This document shows positions 33,433 to 41,614 of a stretch of DNA of 53,686 bases, piece after piece. Made by a program: the position numbers and the translations under genes. Every line of letters begins with the position of its first letter. Within the stretch, counting starts at the first letter, position 1. The notes under the pieces were generated by a model. It was given only the letters and a program-made list of their open reading frames with translations, made no database searches and was not told the origin of the DNA. The stretch comes from CAITNM01 sp037138055. Its GTDB lineage: Bacteria > Pseudomonadota > Alphaproteobacteria > Paracaedibacterales > CAITNM01. Location: NCBI GenBank assembly GCA_037138055.1, contig JBAXJB010000008.1:1-53686 (forward strand), read 5' to 3'.

Positions 33433-34446
33433 ATGGTTAGACTATTTGTTTTAGGATTTTTGTACCTCAATATAACAGCAAGTTTTATTGTATCTGGTAC
33501 AGTTGGTGCTGATGAAACTATTGATACTAATACTACCGATTGCGTTATTATCACGCGCAAAACGCCCACAAGCTTTTCACCTGATGAAATTTTTGTGACA
33601 CCTCGCGCATTTCCACAATTTAATAGTTTTTTCCAAGACGAACGTTTTTGGACATCAAAAAACACACCTCTCAGTTCAAAAGCGTTCAAAATAAGCTATC
33701 CCAAGATTGATTTGAAATATATCGACACTACTTTAGTGAACAATCACTTTCAGAACATGCTTTCAAACAAACTCGTTCTTAGTGATGTAACACGATTGTC
33801 CAATCAACTTCTGAAAATCTATGGGTTAAAAAACCGTAGTGGCCTTCCTATGAGCTTTAACTTAGTTTATGACTACGATAACGCTGTTCTTCATAAAGCT
33901 TTGTTTTCATTTTTAAGCATTATCAACACACCCAATCCTAAAGCTAAAGAATACGAATGGAAGGCTCAATCTTTTGTTAAAGTTTTTTCACAATTATGCA
34001 GTTCTTTAAATATAGGAGAAGAAGAAGATGCGGAACTTAACCTGAGAATACGTCAAATGATAGCTATATCTCTTGGGCTGTCTCCTTTAAATTATGGAGA
34101 ATTATTTAAAAAGGAGTATCCCGACCTGACAAAATGGATACGGAATTGCGCCCGTAACAAATCTAGAAACCCATTAGCTACTTTCACACTTTCATTAATG
34201 CATGCCCTTACACCAAAGGTACATGCTCCACTTTCCCAGCAAATTGCTATAAGAACTCGAATTACACAGCATTGCCCTATGCCAACATCGGAACAAAAGC
34301 AAGTAACACCGCCAAAAGCACAAGCCCCTCAAGCTGCCGTCTCTAGCGTGACACCTTCACAACCAGTTATTCTATGTCCTACTCCAAAAAGAAATGGTTC
34401 TACGCTCCAAAGCGCTAGGCAGGTTCTAAAAAATTTCAATTTCTAG
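33433..34446 (+). CDS. Secreted protein, paralog of 32185-33318, function unknown
   Basis: The 337-residue product has signal peptide MVRLFVLGFLYLNITASFIV. The shared helical domain appears as LHKALFSFLSIINTPNPKAK then YEWKAQSFVKVFSQL, and ELFKKEYPDLTKWIRNC. The N-terminal half and the Pro/Ala/Gln-rich end (after about residue 285) are not shared, so evolution is fast outside the core. It lies 114 bp after its paralog without an intervening terminator. Function unknown. Confidence 0.72.
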   Translation: MVRLFVLGFLYLNITASFIVSGTVGADETIDTNTTDCVIITRKTPTSFSPDEIFVTPRAFPQFNSFFQDERFWTSKNTPLSSKAFKISYPKIDLKYIDTTLVNNHFQNMLSNKLVLSDVTRLSNQLLKIYGLKNRSGLPMSFNLVYDYDNAVLHKALFSFLSIINTPNPKAKEYEWKAQSFVKVFSQLCSSLNIGEEEDAELNLRIRQMIAISLGLSPLNYGELFKKEYPDLTKWIRNCARNKSRNPLATFTLSLMHALTPKVHAPLSQQIAIRTRITQHCPMPTSEQKQVTPPKAQAPQAAVSSVTPSQPVILCPTPKRNGSTLQSARQVLKNFNF

Positions 34447-34502
34447 TATAAGCACTAGTGCTTGATACGCTCTTCAATGCACTGAAAATTTCTTCCTGAA
34501 CC

Positions 34503-35486
34503 CTAGCAGATACGAAGGCCCCCTACATAGTAGTCTATAGAATTTTTATCTCTCCAATTGGCCTTACCTTCTAGTATGGCCCGACCAAATGCAGTTAATG
34601 CAACTTGTTGTTCTCTGGTATAAGGCTGTTCAATTATAAAAGCCGGTTCCTTGGCATAAAGATTTGTCATTTGCATCAAGTTCCAAATGATATACGCATC
34701 CCCAACAAGATCTAGATGTTTATCGTTGTAATTCTTACCCATCACACTACCAACCAGCCAAAAAGCTTTTACGTCTGCTTTATCTAATGGGTACACTTCT
34801 AGTAAATCTGTCTGGCAGCGATTTAATCCTGTTTTTAAAAAAGGCAGACGCTTCCTGAAATCTTTTATACCTTCTTGAAAACGTGTCGTAGGAACACTAT
34901 CAAGATAAGCTTCCATTTTTTCAGGTGTTGATGAGGTTATGGCATCCCATCCTTGGGTTAATAAATCAATCTCTAATTGCTGCAAAGGAACAGAGGTTGT
35001 GGCCTTCCTAAGTTCCTTTGGTGAGACCATAGCAATAGACAAAATCTCATGTTGATCCCCTTCTATCAATTGGGATTCAATTCTTTTAACTTTTATTTTT
35101 TCAAGTGGTAACGAATAAAGCGTAAAGAGTCGAATCAGAAAAGCTAAAAGCAAATTATCATTAAAACCTAATGAAAGCCAAACAATAAGGTCGTCACATT
35201 GTTGTGTAATCTTTAGAAATTTATGGCTTGTAAGGGGTATAGGTGGATTATTACTATCTTTTCTATAGTAAAACAAAGGAACTGTACCAATATCGACCCA
35301 ATCAACTATCCTATGATATATCTGTTGAAGAGATTTTTGGGAAGCTGACTCATACTCTTCATAGGTTTGGAAGTCCTGCAGACGACCCTCAAAGCCATGA
35401 CCAAAAGCTATTGTTGGTTCAAAACCAGCTGCAAATAAAGAACCTTCTGCACTTACCCCGTAGCATACATTTAAAGATCTCTTCAT
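34503..35486 (-). CDS. DUF1835-like protein, function unknown
   Basis: The product is 327 residues from the ATG at 35486, preceded by AGGA at 7 nt; the frame extends 10 codons further. The N-terminal VCYGVSAEGSLFAAGF followed by AFGHGFEGRL and QIYHRIVDW resembles the DUF1835 start. The C-terminal LTAFGRAILEGKANW and DYYVGGLRI match the usual DUF1835/DUF3658 ending (L-T-x-x-G-x-x-x-L-x-G, then W/Y-x-G-G). No signal peptide is present, so it is cytosolic. Biochemical role unknown. It is divergent from ffh. Confidence 0.65.
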   Translation of the reverse strand: MKRSLNVCYGVSAEGSLFAAGFEPTIAFGHGFEGRLQDFQTYEEYESASQKSLQQIYHRIVDWVDIGTVPLFYYRKDSNNPPIPLTSHKFLKITQQCDDLIVWLSLGFNDNLLLAFLIRLFTLYSLPLEKIKVKRIESQLIEGDQHEILSIAMVSPKELRKATTSVPLQQLEIDLLTQGWDAITSSTPEKMEAYLDSVPTTRFQEGIKDFRKRLPFLKTGLNRCQTDLLEVYPLDKADVKAFWLVGSVMGKNYNDKHLDLVGDAYIIWNLMQMTNLYAKEPAFIIEQPYTREQQVALTAFGRAILEGKANWRDKNSIDYYVGGLRIC

Positions 35487-35625
35487 ATAATTCCTAAATG
35501 GCTCTTCGTGTTTCAATCAGAAAAACTTCAGTAATGGCTCACTATAGCAAAGCTTCCCATTTGAAAAAAATCCCTAGTAATTCACCTCAGAACTCCCTAT
35601 TTTATGGTTATGCTTGTGAGGTGTT

Positions 35626-36978
35626 ATGTATAAGTCATTATCAGATCGTTTATCAGGAATTTTTGACCGCCTAAAGGGGCGTGGCTCCCTTTCAGAGGAC
35701 GACGTAAACGCAGCCATGCGCGAAATTCGCATTGCCTTGCTAGAAGCAGACGTTGCACTTCCTGTTGTTAAAGAATTTATAGAACAAGCCAAAGCGCAAG
35801 CTATTGGTCAGGAATTAATAAAAAGCATTAACCCAGCACAAATGGTTATTAAAATTGTTAATGACCAATTGATTCATGCCTTGGGTGGTGAACCTGAACC
35901 TATTAATTTAGCAGCGCCCTCCCCTATGGTCATGTTAATGGTGGGTTTGCAGGGGTCTGGAAAAACCACATCATCTGCCAAGTTGGCAAAATTACTAACC
36001 ACCAAGTTTCGCAAAAATGTGTTGCTAGCGTCTTTAGATATTTACCGCCCGGCAGCGCAGCTTCAGTTGGAAACATTAGCCAAGCAAATGGAAATTCCAA
36101 GCTTGCCTATTGTAGAAGGTGAAAAACCTCTGGCAATTACCAAGCGCGCCATGAACGCTGCCAAAGTTCAAAACATTGATGTCATTATTCTAGACACCGC
36201 TGGTCGTCTGCACATTGATGACGAATTAATGACTGAACTTAAAGACATAAAAGCCCTAGCAAAGCCAATAGAAACGTTTTTAGTCGCAGACAGCTTAACC
36301 GGCCAAGATGCTGTAAACATTGCCAAGAATTTTCACGATGCAATTGGCGTGACATCTATTATACTGACCCGCGCCGATGGTGATGGTCGTGGTGGCGCAG
36401 CCCTTTCAATGCGCCATGTAACAGGTTGCCCAATTAAATTCTTAGGAATGGGCGAACGCGTTGACCAATTAGAGGTGTTTGATTCCCACCGAGTAGCCAG
36501 CCGAATTCTTGATATGGGCGACATTGTAGCCTTGGTTGAACGTGCTGCAGCACTTTCTGATAGCGAAGAACAAGAAAAGCTTGCAAAAAAGTTAGAAAAA
36601 GGGCATTTTGATCTGAATGATATGGCCAAGCAATTGGAAGGCATGCAAAAGATGGGCGGCCTTTCTAGCATGCTTGGTTTTTTGCCTGGAATTGGCAAAA
36701 TAAAAGATAAACTAGAAGGGGCTGGACTTGATGACAGCCTAGTTCGTCGCCAGCTTGCTGTTATTAGATCAATGACCAAGAAGGAACGACGAAACCCTAC
36801 TATTCTTAATGGTTCGCGCCGCAAGCGCATAGCATTGGGTTCTGGGGTACAAGTGATGGAAGTTAATCGCTTGCTTAAACAGTTTGAACAAATGCAAACA
36901 ATGTTCAAACGCATGGGCAAGATGGGGCAAAAAGGTTTCATGCGCCAAGGTTTAGGCGCAATGATGCGTGGAATGTAA
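35626..36978 (+). CDS. ffh: Signal recognition particle protein Ffh (SRP54)
   Basis: The 450-residue product comprises the N domain (1-90), G domain with P-loop GLQGSGKTTS (107-116), DTAGRLH and TRADGDGRGG, and a Met-rich M domain (about 325-450) that binds 4.5S RNA and signal peptides. It targets inner-membrane proteins to SecYEG/YidC with FtsY. It heads ffh-rpsP-rimM, the usual alphaproteobacterial order. The 4.5S RNA gene is not visible here. Confidence 0.98.
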   Translation: MYKSLSDRLSGIFDRLKGRGSLSEDDVNAAMREIRIALLEADVALPVVKEFIEQAKAQAIGQELIKSINPAQMVIKIVNDQLIHALGGEPEPINLAAPSPMVMLMVGLQGSGKTTSSAKLAKLLTTKFRKNVLLASLDIYRPAAQLQLETLAKQMEIPSLPIVEGEKPLAITKRAMNAAKVQNIDVIILDTAGRLHIDDELMTELKDIKALAKPIETFLVADSLTGQDAVNIAKNFHDAIGVTSIILTRADGDGRGGAALSMRHVTGCPIKFLGMGERVDQLEVFDSHRVASRILDMGDIVALVERAAALSDSEEQEKLAKKLEKGHFDLNDMAKQLEGMQKMGGLSSMLGFLPGIGKIKDKLEGAGLDDSLVRRQLAVIRSMTKKERRNPTILNGSRRKRIALGSGVQVMEVNRLLKQFEQMQTMFKRMGKMGQKGFMRQGLGAMMRGM

Positions 36979-37001
36979 AAGAGTATTTAAGGAGTAGTAA
37001 C

Positions 37002-37550
37002 ATGGCATTAAAAATTCGCTTAGCCCGTGGTGGCGCGAAAAAGCGTCCTTTCTATCGTATTGTAGTTGCTGAAGCAACTTCACCACGCGATGGACGTTTT
37101 GTTGAACGTATTGGTTCATACAACCCATTTTTGGAACACAGCAATAAGGATCGTATCCTTGTTGATGCTGAACGTGCAAAATATTGGCTTTCTGTTGGTG
37201 CACAACCAACTGACCGCGTGGTTGGTTTCTTGGCTAATATGGGCTTAGTTGCAAAACCAGAACGTAGCGTAACGCCATTGAAATCAGCTCCTAAGAAAAA
37301 AGCACAAGAGCGTGTAAAAGCTGCTGAATCTGCAGTTGAAAGAGCAGCACAAGACAGCGCGAAAGCAGCTGAAGCTGCCGCAGCCGCTGCTGCTGCACCA
37401 GCTCCTGTTGTTGAAGAAGTTGTAGCAGTTGTTGAAGAAACTGTTGCTGCACCAGTTGTTGAGACACCTGTTGAAGCTGTTGCTGAAGAAGCTCCAGCTG
37501 AAGTTGTTGAAACTGTTGCTGAAGTTGCTGCAGAAGAAACTCCTGCTTAA
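37002..37550 (+). CDS. rpsP: 30S ribosomal protein S16 with a long Ala/Glu-rich tail
   Basis: The first 80-85 residues are classic S16 (MALKIRLARGGAKKRPFYRI, and RIGSYNPFLEHSNKDRI), a small-subunit assembly protein. Residues from about 100 to 182 are an added low-complexity tail rich in Ala, Val and Glu (AAEAAAAAAAAPAPVVEEV), more than doubling the protein. Alphaproteobacterial S16 often carries such a tail, but this is at the long end. SD AAGGAG precedes the ATG. Between its stop and rimM a palindromic repeat is inserted. Confidence 0.96.
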   Translation: MALKIRLARGGAKKRPFYRIVVAEATSPRDGRFVERIGSYNPFLEHSNKDRILVDAERAKYWLSVGAQPTDRVVGFLANMGLVAKPERSVTPLKSAPKKKAQERVKAAESAVERAAQDSAKAAEAAAAAAAAPAPVVEEVVAVVEETVAAPVVETPVEAVAEEAPAEVVETVAEVAAEETPA

Positions 37551-37560
37551 ATGCAATTAT

Positions 37561-37651
37561 TCACTGGATCACCACACTCACTTCGTGAGTTCGTGATGAC
37601 GAAAACAACAAATCCGTCATTGCGAGCCCTTCAAGGGCGTGGCAATCCAGT
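37561..37651. repeat. Family A palindromic element inside the rpsP-rimM operon
   Basis: It starts TCACTGGATCACCACACTCA with a CTCACTTCGTGAG hairpin, and ends with GAGCCCTTCAAGGGCGTGG then CAATCCAGTG. The ends are CACTGGATC and an imperfect GATCCAGTG. It stops 15 bp before the rimM ATG. Confidence 0.85.
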
Positions 37652-37666
37652 GCATGCTATCGTTCT

Positions 37667-38149
37667 ATGAAATCCTTAATATGTCTTGGACAAATTGTTG
37701 CTGGCCATGGTATTAAGGGCCAAGTAAAAATAAAAATTTTTGCCGAATCTCCTGAAAGCCTAACTGAATACGGGGTCATTGTTAATGAAAAACAAGAGCC
37801 AGTTTCAATTACTAGCCTATCAGTAAAATCACCAACTTTGGCTGTTGCATCAATTGCTGGCGTAACTACGCGTAATCAAGCAGATTTGCTAAAAGGCACT
37901 CAATTATTTATTGACGAAAGCCAACTGCCTCCTTTGTCAGATGAAGAAGTCTACTATGAACAGTTAATGGATCTGCCATTAATGGCCGGTGATAAACTCC
38001 TCGGCACCGTAGTTGGCGTGTTCGACTTTGGCGCAGGTACATTTTGCGAAATCAGCACCCCAGGCGGGAAAGTTGGCACCATTCATTTAACCAGCTGTAC
38101 TGTTCTACCCAATAAGCTTGAATGTGATGAAGATCATTTTTTAGTATAA
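37667..38149 (+). CDS. rimM: Ribosome maturation factor RimM
   Basis: This 160-residue 16S rRNA processing factor binds S19 during 30S maturation. The N-terminal RimM barrel begins MKSLICLGQIVAGHGIKGQV, and the PRC-barrel half has YYEQLMDLPLMA and GTVVGVFDFGAG. Length is normal. The element at 37561-37651 ends 15 bp upstream, and the remaining bases have no SD, so translation must rely on a leaderless-like or hairpin-exposed start. trmD and rplS, the usual next genes, do not follow; a secreted protein gene does. Confidence 0.95.
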   Translation: MKSLICLGQIVAGHGIKGQVKIKIFAESPESLTEYGVIVNEKQEPVSITSLSVKSPTLAVASIAGVTTRNQADLLKGTQLFIDESQLPPLSDEEVYYEQLMDLPLMAGDKLLGTVVGVFDFGAGTFCEISTPGGKVGTIHLTSCTVLPNKLECDEDHFLV

Positions 38150-38179
38150 ACATCACTTATAAAATAATTATATTTTTAA

Positions 38180-38207
38180 TTGAAAAAACAAAATACATCA
38201 CTATATT
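38180..38207 (+). promoter_or_regulatory. Sigma-70-type promoter of the GT90-like gene
   Basis: TTGAAA (38180-38185) and TATATT (38202-38207) with a 16-bp spacer lie about 35 bp upstream of the ATG at 38242. Confidence 0.6.
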
Positions 38208-38241
38208 AACGACATACAATCGCAATATTTTGAGTAAAAAT

Positions 38242-39540
38242 ATGAAATATATCTTATTAGCCCTTATTGGACTGTCGTTACTAAAAGCAGCTACAGAAGA
38301 TATCGTCATACCAGTAGAGCAAATTGGTGTTACCAACACCTCAGTTTCAGAGAAGCGAAACCATCAGATTATTACAGAAACAGCAAATACAGTAATTGAG
38401 CAATGGCTCTCTACTTCTAATTGCGGAGTACAATGTCCCAATATAGGTACCTTGAATTTAATCCATCAAAAATTAAAAACAGCACTATTTGCAACAGCAC
38501 AAATTGCTCTTTTTTCGTACAATAAAGAGAGAGATCAGTGGTCATATGAAATAAGATCTAGCAGATTTTATAAGGATCAATCAACGATAAGAGCGAAAGT
38601 CATCTTATCATTTTTAAATGGTGAATCTCGCGAATGCCACGATAAAGCTAGACTCGATAAGGATTTTTCATTTCTTGCATTTCTGCAAGAACCTGGAATT
38701 TTTCCGTCTTTATCTGAGGAATCTTGTAATGACTTATCTGAAATATTCAAAAATAATTTTGTATTAACGCCATGTACAAGTCCTGCAAAACATCCATGGT
38801 CACAATATTTAATTGCTATTCCTGATTTTTTTACACTTGGAAATGATAGACAAAAGGTGAGCACGACTCTCATGGCATCGATATCGCCGTTTAAATCACG
38901 AACGACACAATGCTTTTTTATAGGAGGATTAAGCGGACCTTTCAGGCCATACGAAAACATAACTGAAATTGAAGAAAAATTCCCACGTCTACATTATTGT
39001 AAGTTAGCACATGAACATCGACAAAGTCTTCGTGTCGCTATCACAAACTACGAATATTTGCGCATAGCAACAACTATCTATTCCGGCGACCACATCTATG
39101 AGAGATTCGCAGAATGCTTAAAAAAATATAGAGTAAGGAGCATGCAACAACAGACCTATGCAGAGCAAGCTAGATATGCTTATCTCTTGTCAATGGATGG
39201 GTTTGGAGCAGCTTGGGGACGCGTACCTGGTATCTTAGCAACAGGATCTGTTTTACTGATGCAAGCCGAAAATAAGCAATGGTTTTATCCATGGTTAAAA
39301 GCTTATGATCCTTTCAGATCAACAGCTACGCCTGTTAGTGATGAGTGTTATATCCCAATAAGAACAGATTTATCAAATTTAGTTCCTGTTGTTAATTGGT
39401 TAAATGAGAATCCTGGCCAAGCTAAAAGAATTGGCGAAAATGGAAGGCAATTTGCAGAAGAATATCTAAAAGCAAATGAAGTCGAACTATATTTTGAATC
39501 AATAATTAAAGCCCTTTGTGAGAAGTCCAACTCTTTTTAA
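38242..39540 (+). CDS. Secreted GT90/CAP10-like glycosyltransferase
   Basis: The product is 432 residues from the ATG at 38242 (the frame opens at a TTG 4 codons earlier). Signal peptide MKYILLALIGLSLLKAATED. The C-terminal region fits the CAP10/GT90 (POGLUT/LpsA) family: RYAYLLSMDGFGAAWGRVPG, then GSVLLMQAENKQWFYPWLKA, NLVPVVNWLNENPGQAKRIG and ENGRQFAEEYL. FKSRTTQCFFIGGLSG at mid-protein matches the position of the family F-W-R-G-x-x-x-G motif, with the Arg replaced. GT90 enzymes add glucose or xylose to proteins or capsule. The N-terminal 200 residues are not recognised. Bacterial members are usually cytosolic, so the signal peptide is notable. It has its own promoter. Confidence 0.68.
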   Translation: MKYILLALIGLSLLKAATEDIVIPVEQIGVTNTSVSEKRNHQIITETANTVIEQWLSTSNCGVQCPNIGTLNLIHQKLKTALFATAQIALFSYNKERDQWSYEIRSSRFYKDQSTIRAKVILSFLNGESRECHDKARLDKDFSFLAFLQEPGIFPSLSEESCNDLSEIFKNNFVLTPCTSPAKHPWSQYLIAIPDFFTLGNDRQKVSTTLMASISPFKSRTTQCFFIGGLSGPFRPYENITEIEEKFPRLHYCKLAHEHRQSLRVAITNYEYLRIATTIYSGDHIYERFAECLKKYRVRSMQQQTYAEQARYAYLLSMDGFGAAWGRVPGILATGSVLLMQAENKQWFYPWLKAYDPFRSTATPVSDECYIPIRTDLSNLVPVVNWLNENPGQAKRIGENGRQFAEEYLKANEVELYFESIIKALCEKSNSF

Positions 39541-39670
39541 AAATAAGATAGAAATAATCATAGTGAAATTTTTGTAAAAATTCAGCCTTTAATCATGAAG
39601 AAAATTTCTTAATGTAGTCATGGAACTGCAGCATTAGCGCTAGTGTTTAACATTAAGGATGGAGGCTATC

Positions 39671-39796
39671 ATGTATCAAAATATTGATTTCAGCACCTGG
39701 GCACCGGACTTCACACTCTACATTTTTATATATTTTGAGGAAGGAAATATTGATAATGACAACGATGGCACGATGACCATATTGCGCATAAGTTAA
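39671..39796 (+). CDS. 41-residue small ORF with strong ribosome binding site
   Basis: The start ATG at 39671 follows AAGGATGGAGG (GGAGG at 39661-39665) at 5-nt spacing, the best SD in this part of the window. The product begins MYQNIDFSTWAPDFTLYIFI and ends with an acidic GNIDNDNDGTMTI. A short hydrophobic aromatic patch (LYIFIYF) could touch membranes. No family is recognised. It stands alone between the GT90-like gene and the convergent SemiSWEET. Confidence 0.45.
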   Translation: MYQNIDFSTWAPDFTLYIFIYFEEGNIDNDNDGTMTILRIS

Positions 39797-39817
39797 TTTT
39801 TTCGATTCATTTAGAAC

Positions 39818-40075
39818 TTATTGATAGATCAAAATTGCCATCACCACTAAAAGCGCACCAATGCTTGCGATAATGTTCGAAATAATCAGCGGCTTATCGT
39901 TCAGCATTAGACCGTAAATAAACCAACTAAACACTGAAATAAACCCGCCGATAAACCCAACCAATGAAACATCATGGGCGCTTTTGTGCTGAAGTATTGT
40001 GTAAAACTGCGAATAAAATAAAAACTGACCAAATATGCCAATAAAAATCATGTATCTTCTGTACCATTTATTCAT
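39818..40075 (-). CDS. SemiSWEET-type sugar transporter (PQ-loop/MtN3 family)
   Basis: The 85-residue product is a three-TM half-transporter that dimerises to move sugars. The conserved pattern is visible: GQFLFYSQFYTILQHKSAHD then VSLVGFIGGFISVFSWFIYG and PLIISNIIASIGALLVV. The SD AAGGAG is good. Just upstream on the same strand is a broken tandem duplicate (40175-40327) with similar N-terminal sequence, so the locus has undergone duplication. The substrate may be glucose, sucrose or a related host sugar (family knowledge). Confidence 0.88.
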   Translation of the reverse strand: MNKWYRRYMIFIGIFGQFLFYSQFYTILQHKSAHDVSLVGFIGGFISVFSWFIYGLMLNDKPLIISNIIASIGALLVVMAILIYQ

Positions 40076-40174
40076 ATCAAATCTCCTTGTTATAAAAGAG
40101 AAAGATTGATTCTAACTCAGTTAGTCATTTGTCAGTCACGGGCTATAAACCCTAATAAAAGCTCTTAAGTACTT

Positions 40175-40327
40175 TTATTTAATAATCTGGCATAATATTG
40201 GTTGCACGAATACAAAATGTGCAAATATTCCGGCAATAATCATGAACCTTTTATACCATTTGTTCATACTAAGCATCTGCCCAACTATCCTAATAAAAAT
40301 CACGCACCTTCTGTATTGCTTCTTCAT
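40175..40327 (-). pseudogene. Broken SemiSWEET duplicates fused in frame
   Basis: A 50-residue frame with its own strong SD (GGAGG) reads MKKQYRRCVIFIRIVGQM, then LS, then MNKWYKRFMIIAGIFAHFV. These are two copies of only the first helix of the intact neighbour (MNKWYRRYMIFIGIFGQFLF). The rest of the fold (TM2, TM3) is absent. It looks like the remains of two former SemiSWEET genes collapsed by deletion. It could still be translated. Confidence 0.75.
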
Positions 40328-40514
40328 AACGATTCCTCCAAGATGCCCTAGACCCATTGTGCTTATAGCCAATATTAGTGGGAAATGTTAGGTGAATTAT
40401 TCCCACAATTGCACGTGGAAAACATGTTTAACTTTCCTCAACATGCTGATGTGCACTGAAAATCAAAGAAAAATTTTTAAACATCGAAACGTGCACTCAA
40501 TAAAAGGAGAAGTT

Positions 40515-40679
40515 ATGTTTATAAAAGAAGGTACAAACAAAGAAACATCAGCAACTGTTGAGAATTTAATGGATATTATTTACTTACCATATTGTGAGCA
40601 AGTTTCTGAGGTACAGGAAAACGATTCCTCTGCAAGTATTGAGGCACTTAATCAAAAACTATGGAGTAGAATAAGATAG
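40515..40679 (+). CDS. 54-residue acidic protein, function unknown
   Basis: The start at 40515 is fixed by AAAAGGAGA ending 4 nt upstream; the open frame reaches 40392 without support. The product begins MFIKEGTNKETSATVENLMD and ends IEALNQKLWSRIR. It is soluble, helical and without a signal peptide. A strong terminator (40714-40742) follows 34 bp after the stop, making a compact transcription unit. It could be a small regulator or an antitoxin-like protein; there is no partner gene to support this. Confidence 0.55.
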   Translation: MFIKEGTNKETSATVENLMDIIYLPYCEQVSEVQENDSSASIEALNQKLWSRIR

Positions 40680-40713
40680 AAAGCTCAATCGCTCTGTAAA
40701 GATGATTGGAAGA

Positions 40714-40742
40714 CCACGGGGAACTCCCCGTGGTTTTTTTTA
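40714..40742 (+). terminator. Strong rho-independent terminator
   Basis: CCACGGGG (40714-40721), loop AACT, CCCCGTGG (40726-40733), followed by an eight-to-nine-base T tract. Confidence 0.95.
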
Positions 40743-40755
40743 TTGGTACGTAAAA

Positions 40756-41541
40756 TCACAAGCAATACGCGATTCCATCACAAGTCTGGAAATAATACTT
40801 AGTAACAGCAGCACTAGCTTCTTCTGGAATACGATCATTTATTAAATACGAATCGCTTTTAAAACTATCCAGTGATTCGGCAATAATTTGTTCTGCCATT
40901 CGCCCCAGCTCCCTTTCCTGTTCAGTTAAGTCTTTAACTGATTTTCCAGGAAATTGCAGTATCCAACACTGCGCATTTTCAACATGCACAAAAGTAGCGC
41001 CAACTTTCAAGCAAGAAAAAACCCCCGGAATATTATACAAATCAAGAACGCCCAGAATACCCTCAAAATTTTGAGCACTTTCAACCTGATCGGGAAACTT
41101 ATGCTTTTGGCCTATGTGCGGCGTGACAAGCTCTTTTATTTTGTCATGAATGTTTTTAAAATGACCTTGCAGTTGATGCTCAGAATCCAACGCAATACTA
41201 CAATTAACATATTTTCCAGTTTTAAATCCATCAATATGCGCACCGGCTAGAACTGTACTTTCTGATCCATCTGAAAGCATGAAAAGACCAATTTTAGATT
41301 CAGCCAAACAAATAAGGTATGCACCGTAAATATCGCAATCATGAGTTGCATTTAGTTCGGTACTCATTTTTTCTGCGTTTTCAGTAGAGCACTGCTCAGG
41401 AGCAACAAGAGGAATATCAGCCGCTGTCATTTTGCGTATGCTGATTTCTGGAAGTATATCTGCAGTGTCAGCACCTGTCAGCGCACAAGCAACCAAAGCA
41501 CAGGCAAACTGAATCAATAAAAAGGTAAAAAATTTAGCCAT
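40756..41541 (-). CDS. Secreted GNAT-fold protein, paralog of 41615-42397
   Basis: The 261-residue product has signal peptide MAKFFTFLLIQFACALVACA. The mature N terminus ISIRKMTAADIPLVAPEQ matches the first strand/helix of GNAT N-acetyltransferases. The acetyl-CoA region is LDSEHQLQGHFKNIHDKIKE, less glycine-rich than usual. GVLDLYNIPGVFSCLKVGAT fits the family V-x-x-x-N-x-x-S-x-x-x-x-x-K-x-G-F end. A C-terminal helical extension is shared with the neighbour. GNATs are normally cytosolic; export suggests a periplasmic or host target, or loss of catalysis. It is adjacent to and oriented like its paralog, but separated by a terminator. Confidence 0.72.
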   Translation of the reverse strand: MAKFFTFLLIQFACALVACALTGADTADILPEISIRKMTAADIPLVAPEQCSTENAEKMSTELNATHDCDIYGAYLICLAESKIGLFMLSDGSESTVLAGAHIDGFKTGKYVNCSIALDSEHQLQGHFKNIHDKIKELVTPHIGQKHKFPDQVESAQNFEGILGVLDLYNIPGVFSCLKVGATFVHVENAQCWILQFPGKSVKDLTEQERELGRMAEQIIAESLDSFKSDSYLINDRIPEEASAAVTKYYFQTCDGIAYCL

Positions 41542-41556
41542 GACCGAATACGTAAT

Positions 41557-41597
41557 AAAAAAGGGTCCTTAAAGCTTAGCCTAAGGACCCTTGGTTT
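41557..41597 (-). terminator. Rho-independent terminator for the 41615-42397 gene
   Basis: AAGGGTCCTTA pairs with TAAGGACCCTT (41561-41592). On the minus strand a T run follows. It separates the two GNAT-like paralogs into independent transcripts. Confidence 0.88.
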
Positions 41598-41614
41598 TAT
41601 AGCGCGTTTATTTT

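Noticed and set aside
36333..36941. Minus-strand 202-codon frame opposite ffh
   Set aside because: It is a shadow of a strongly supported conserved gene.
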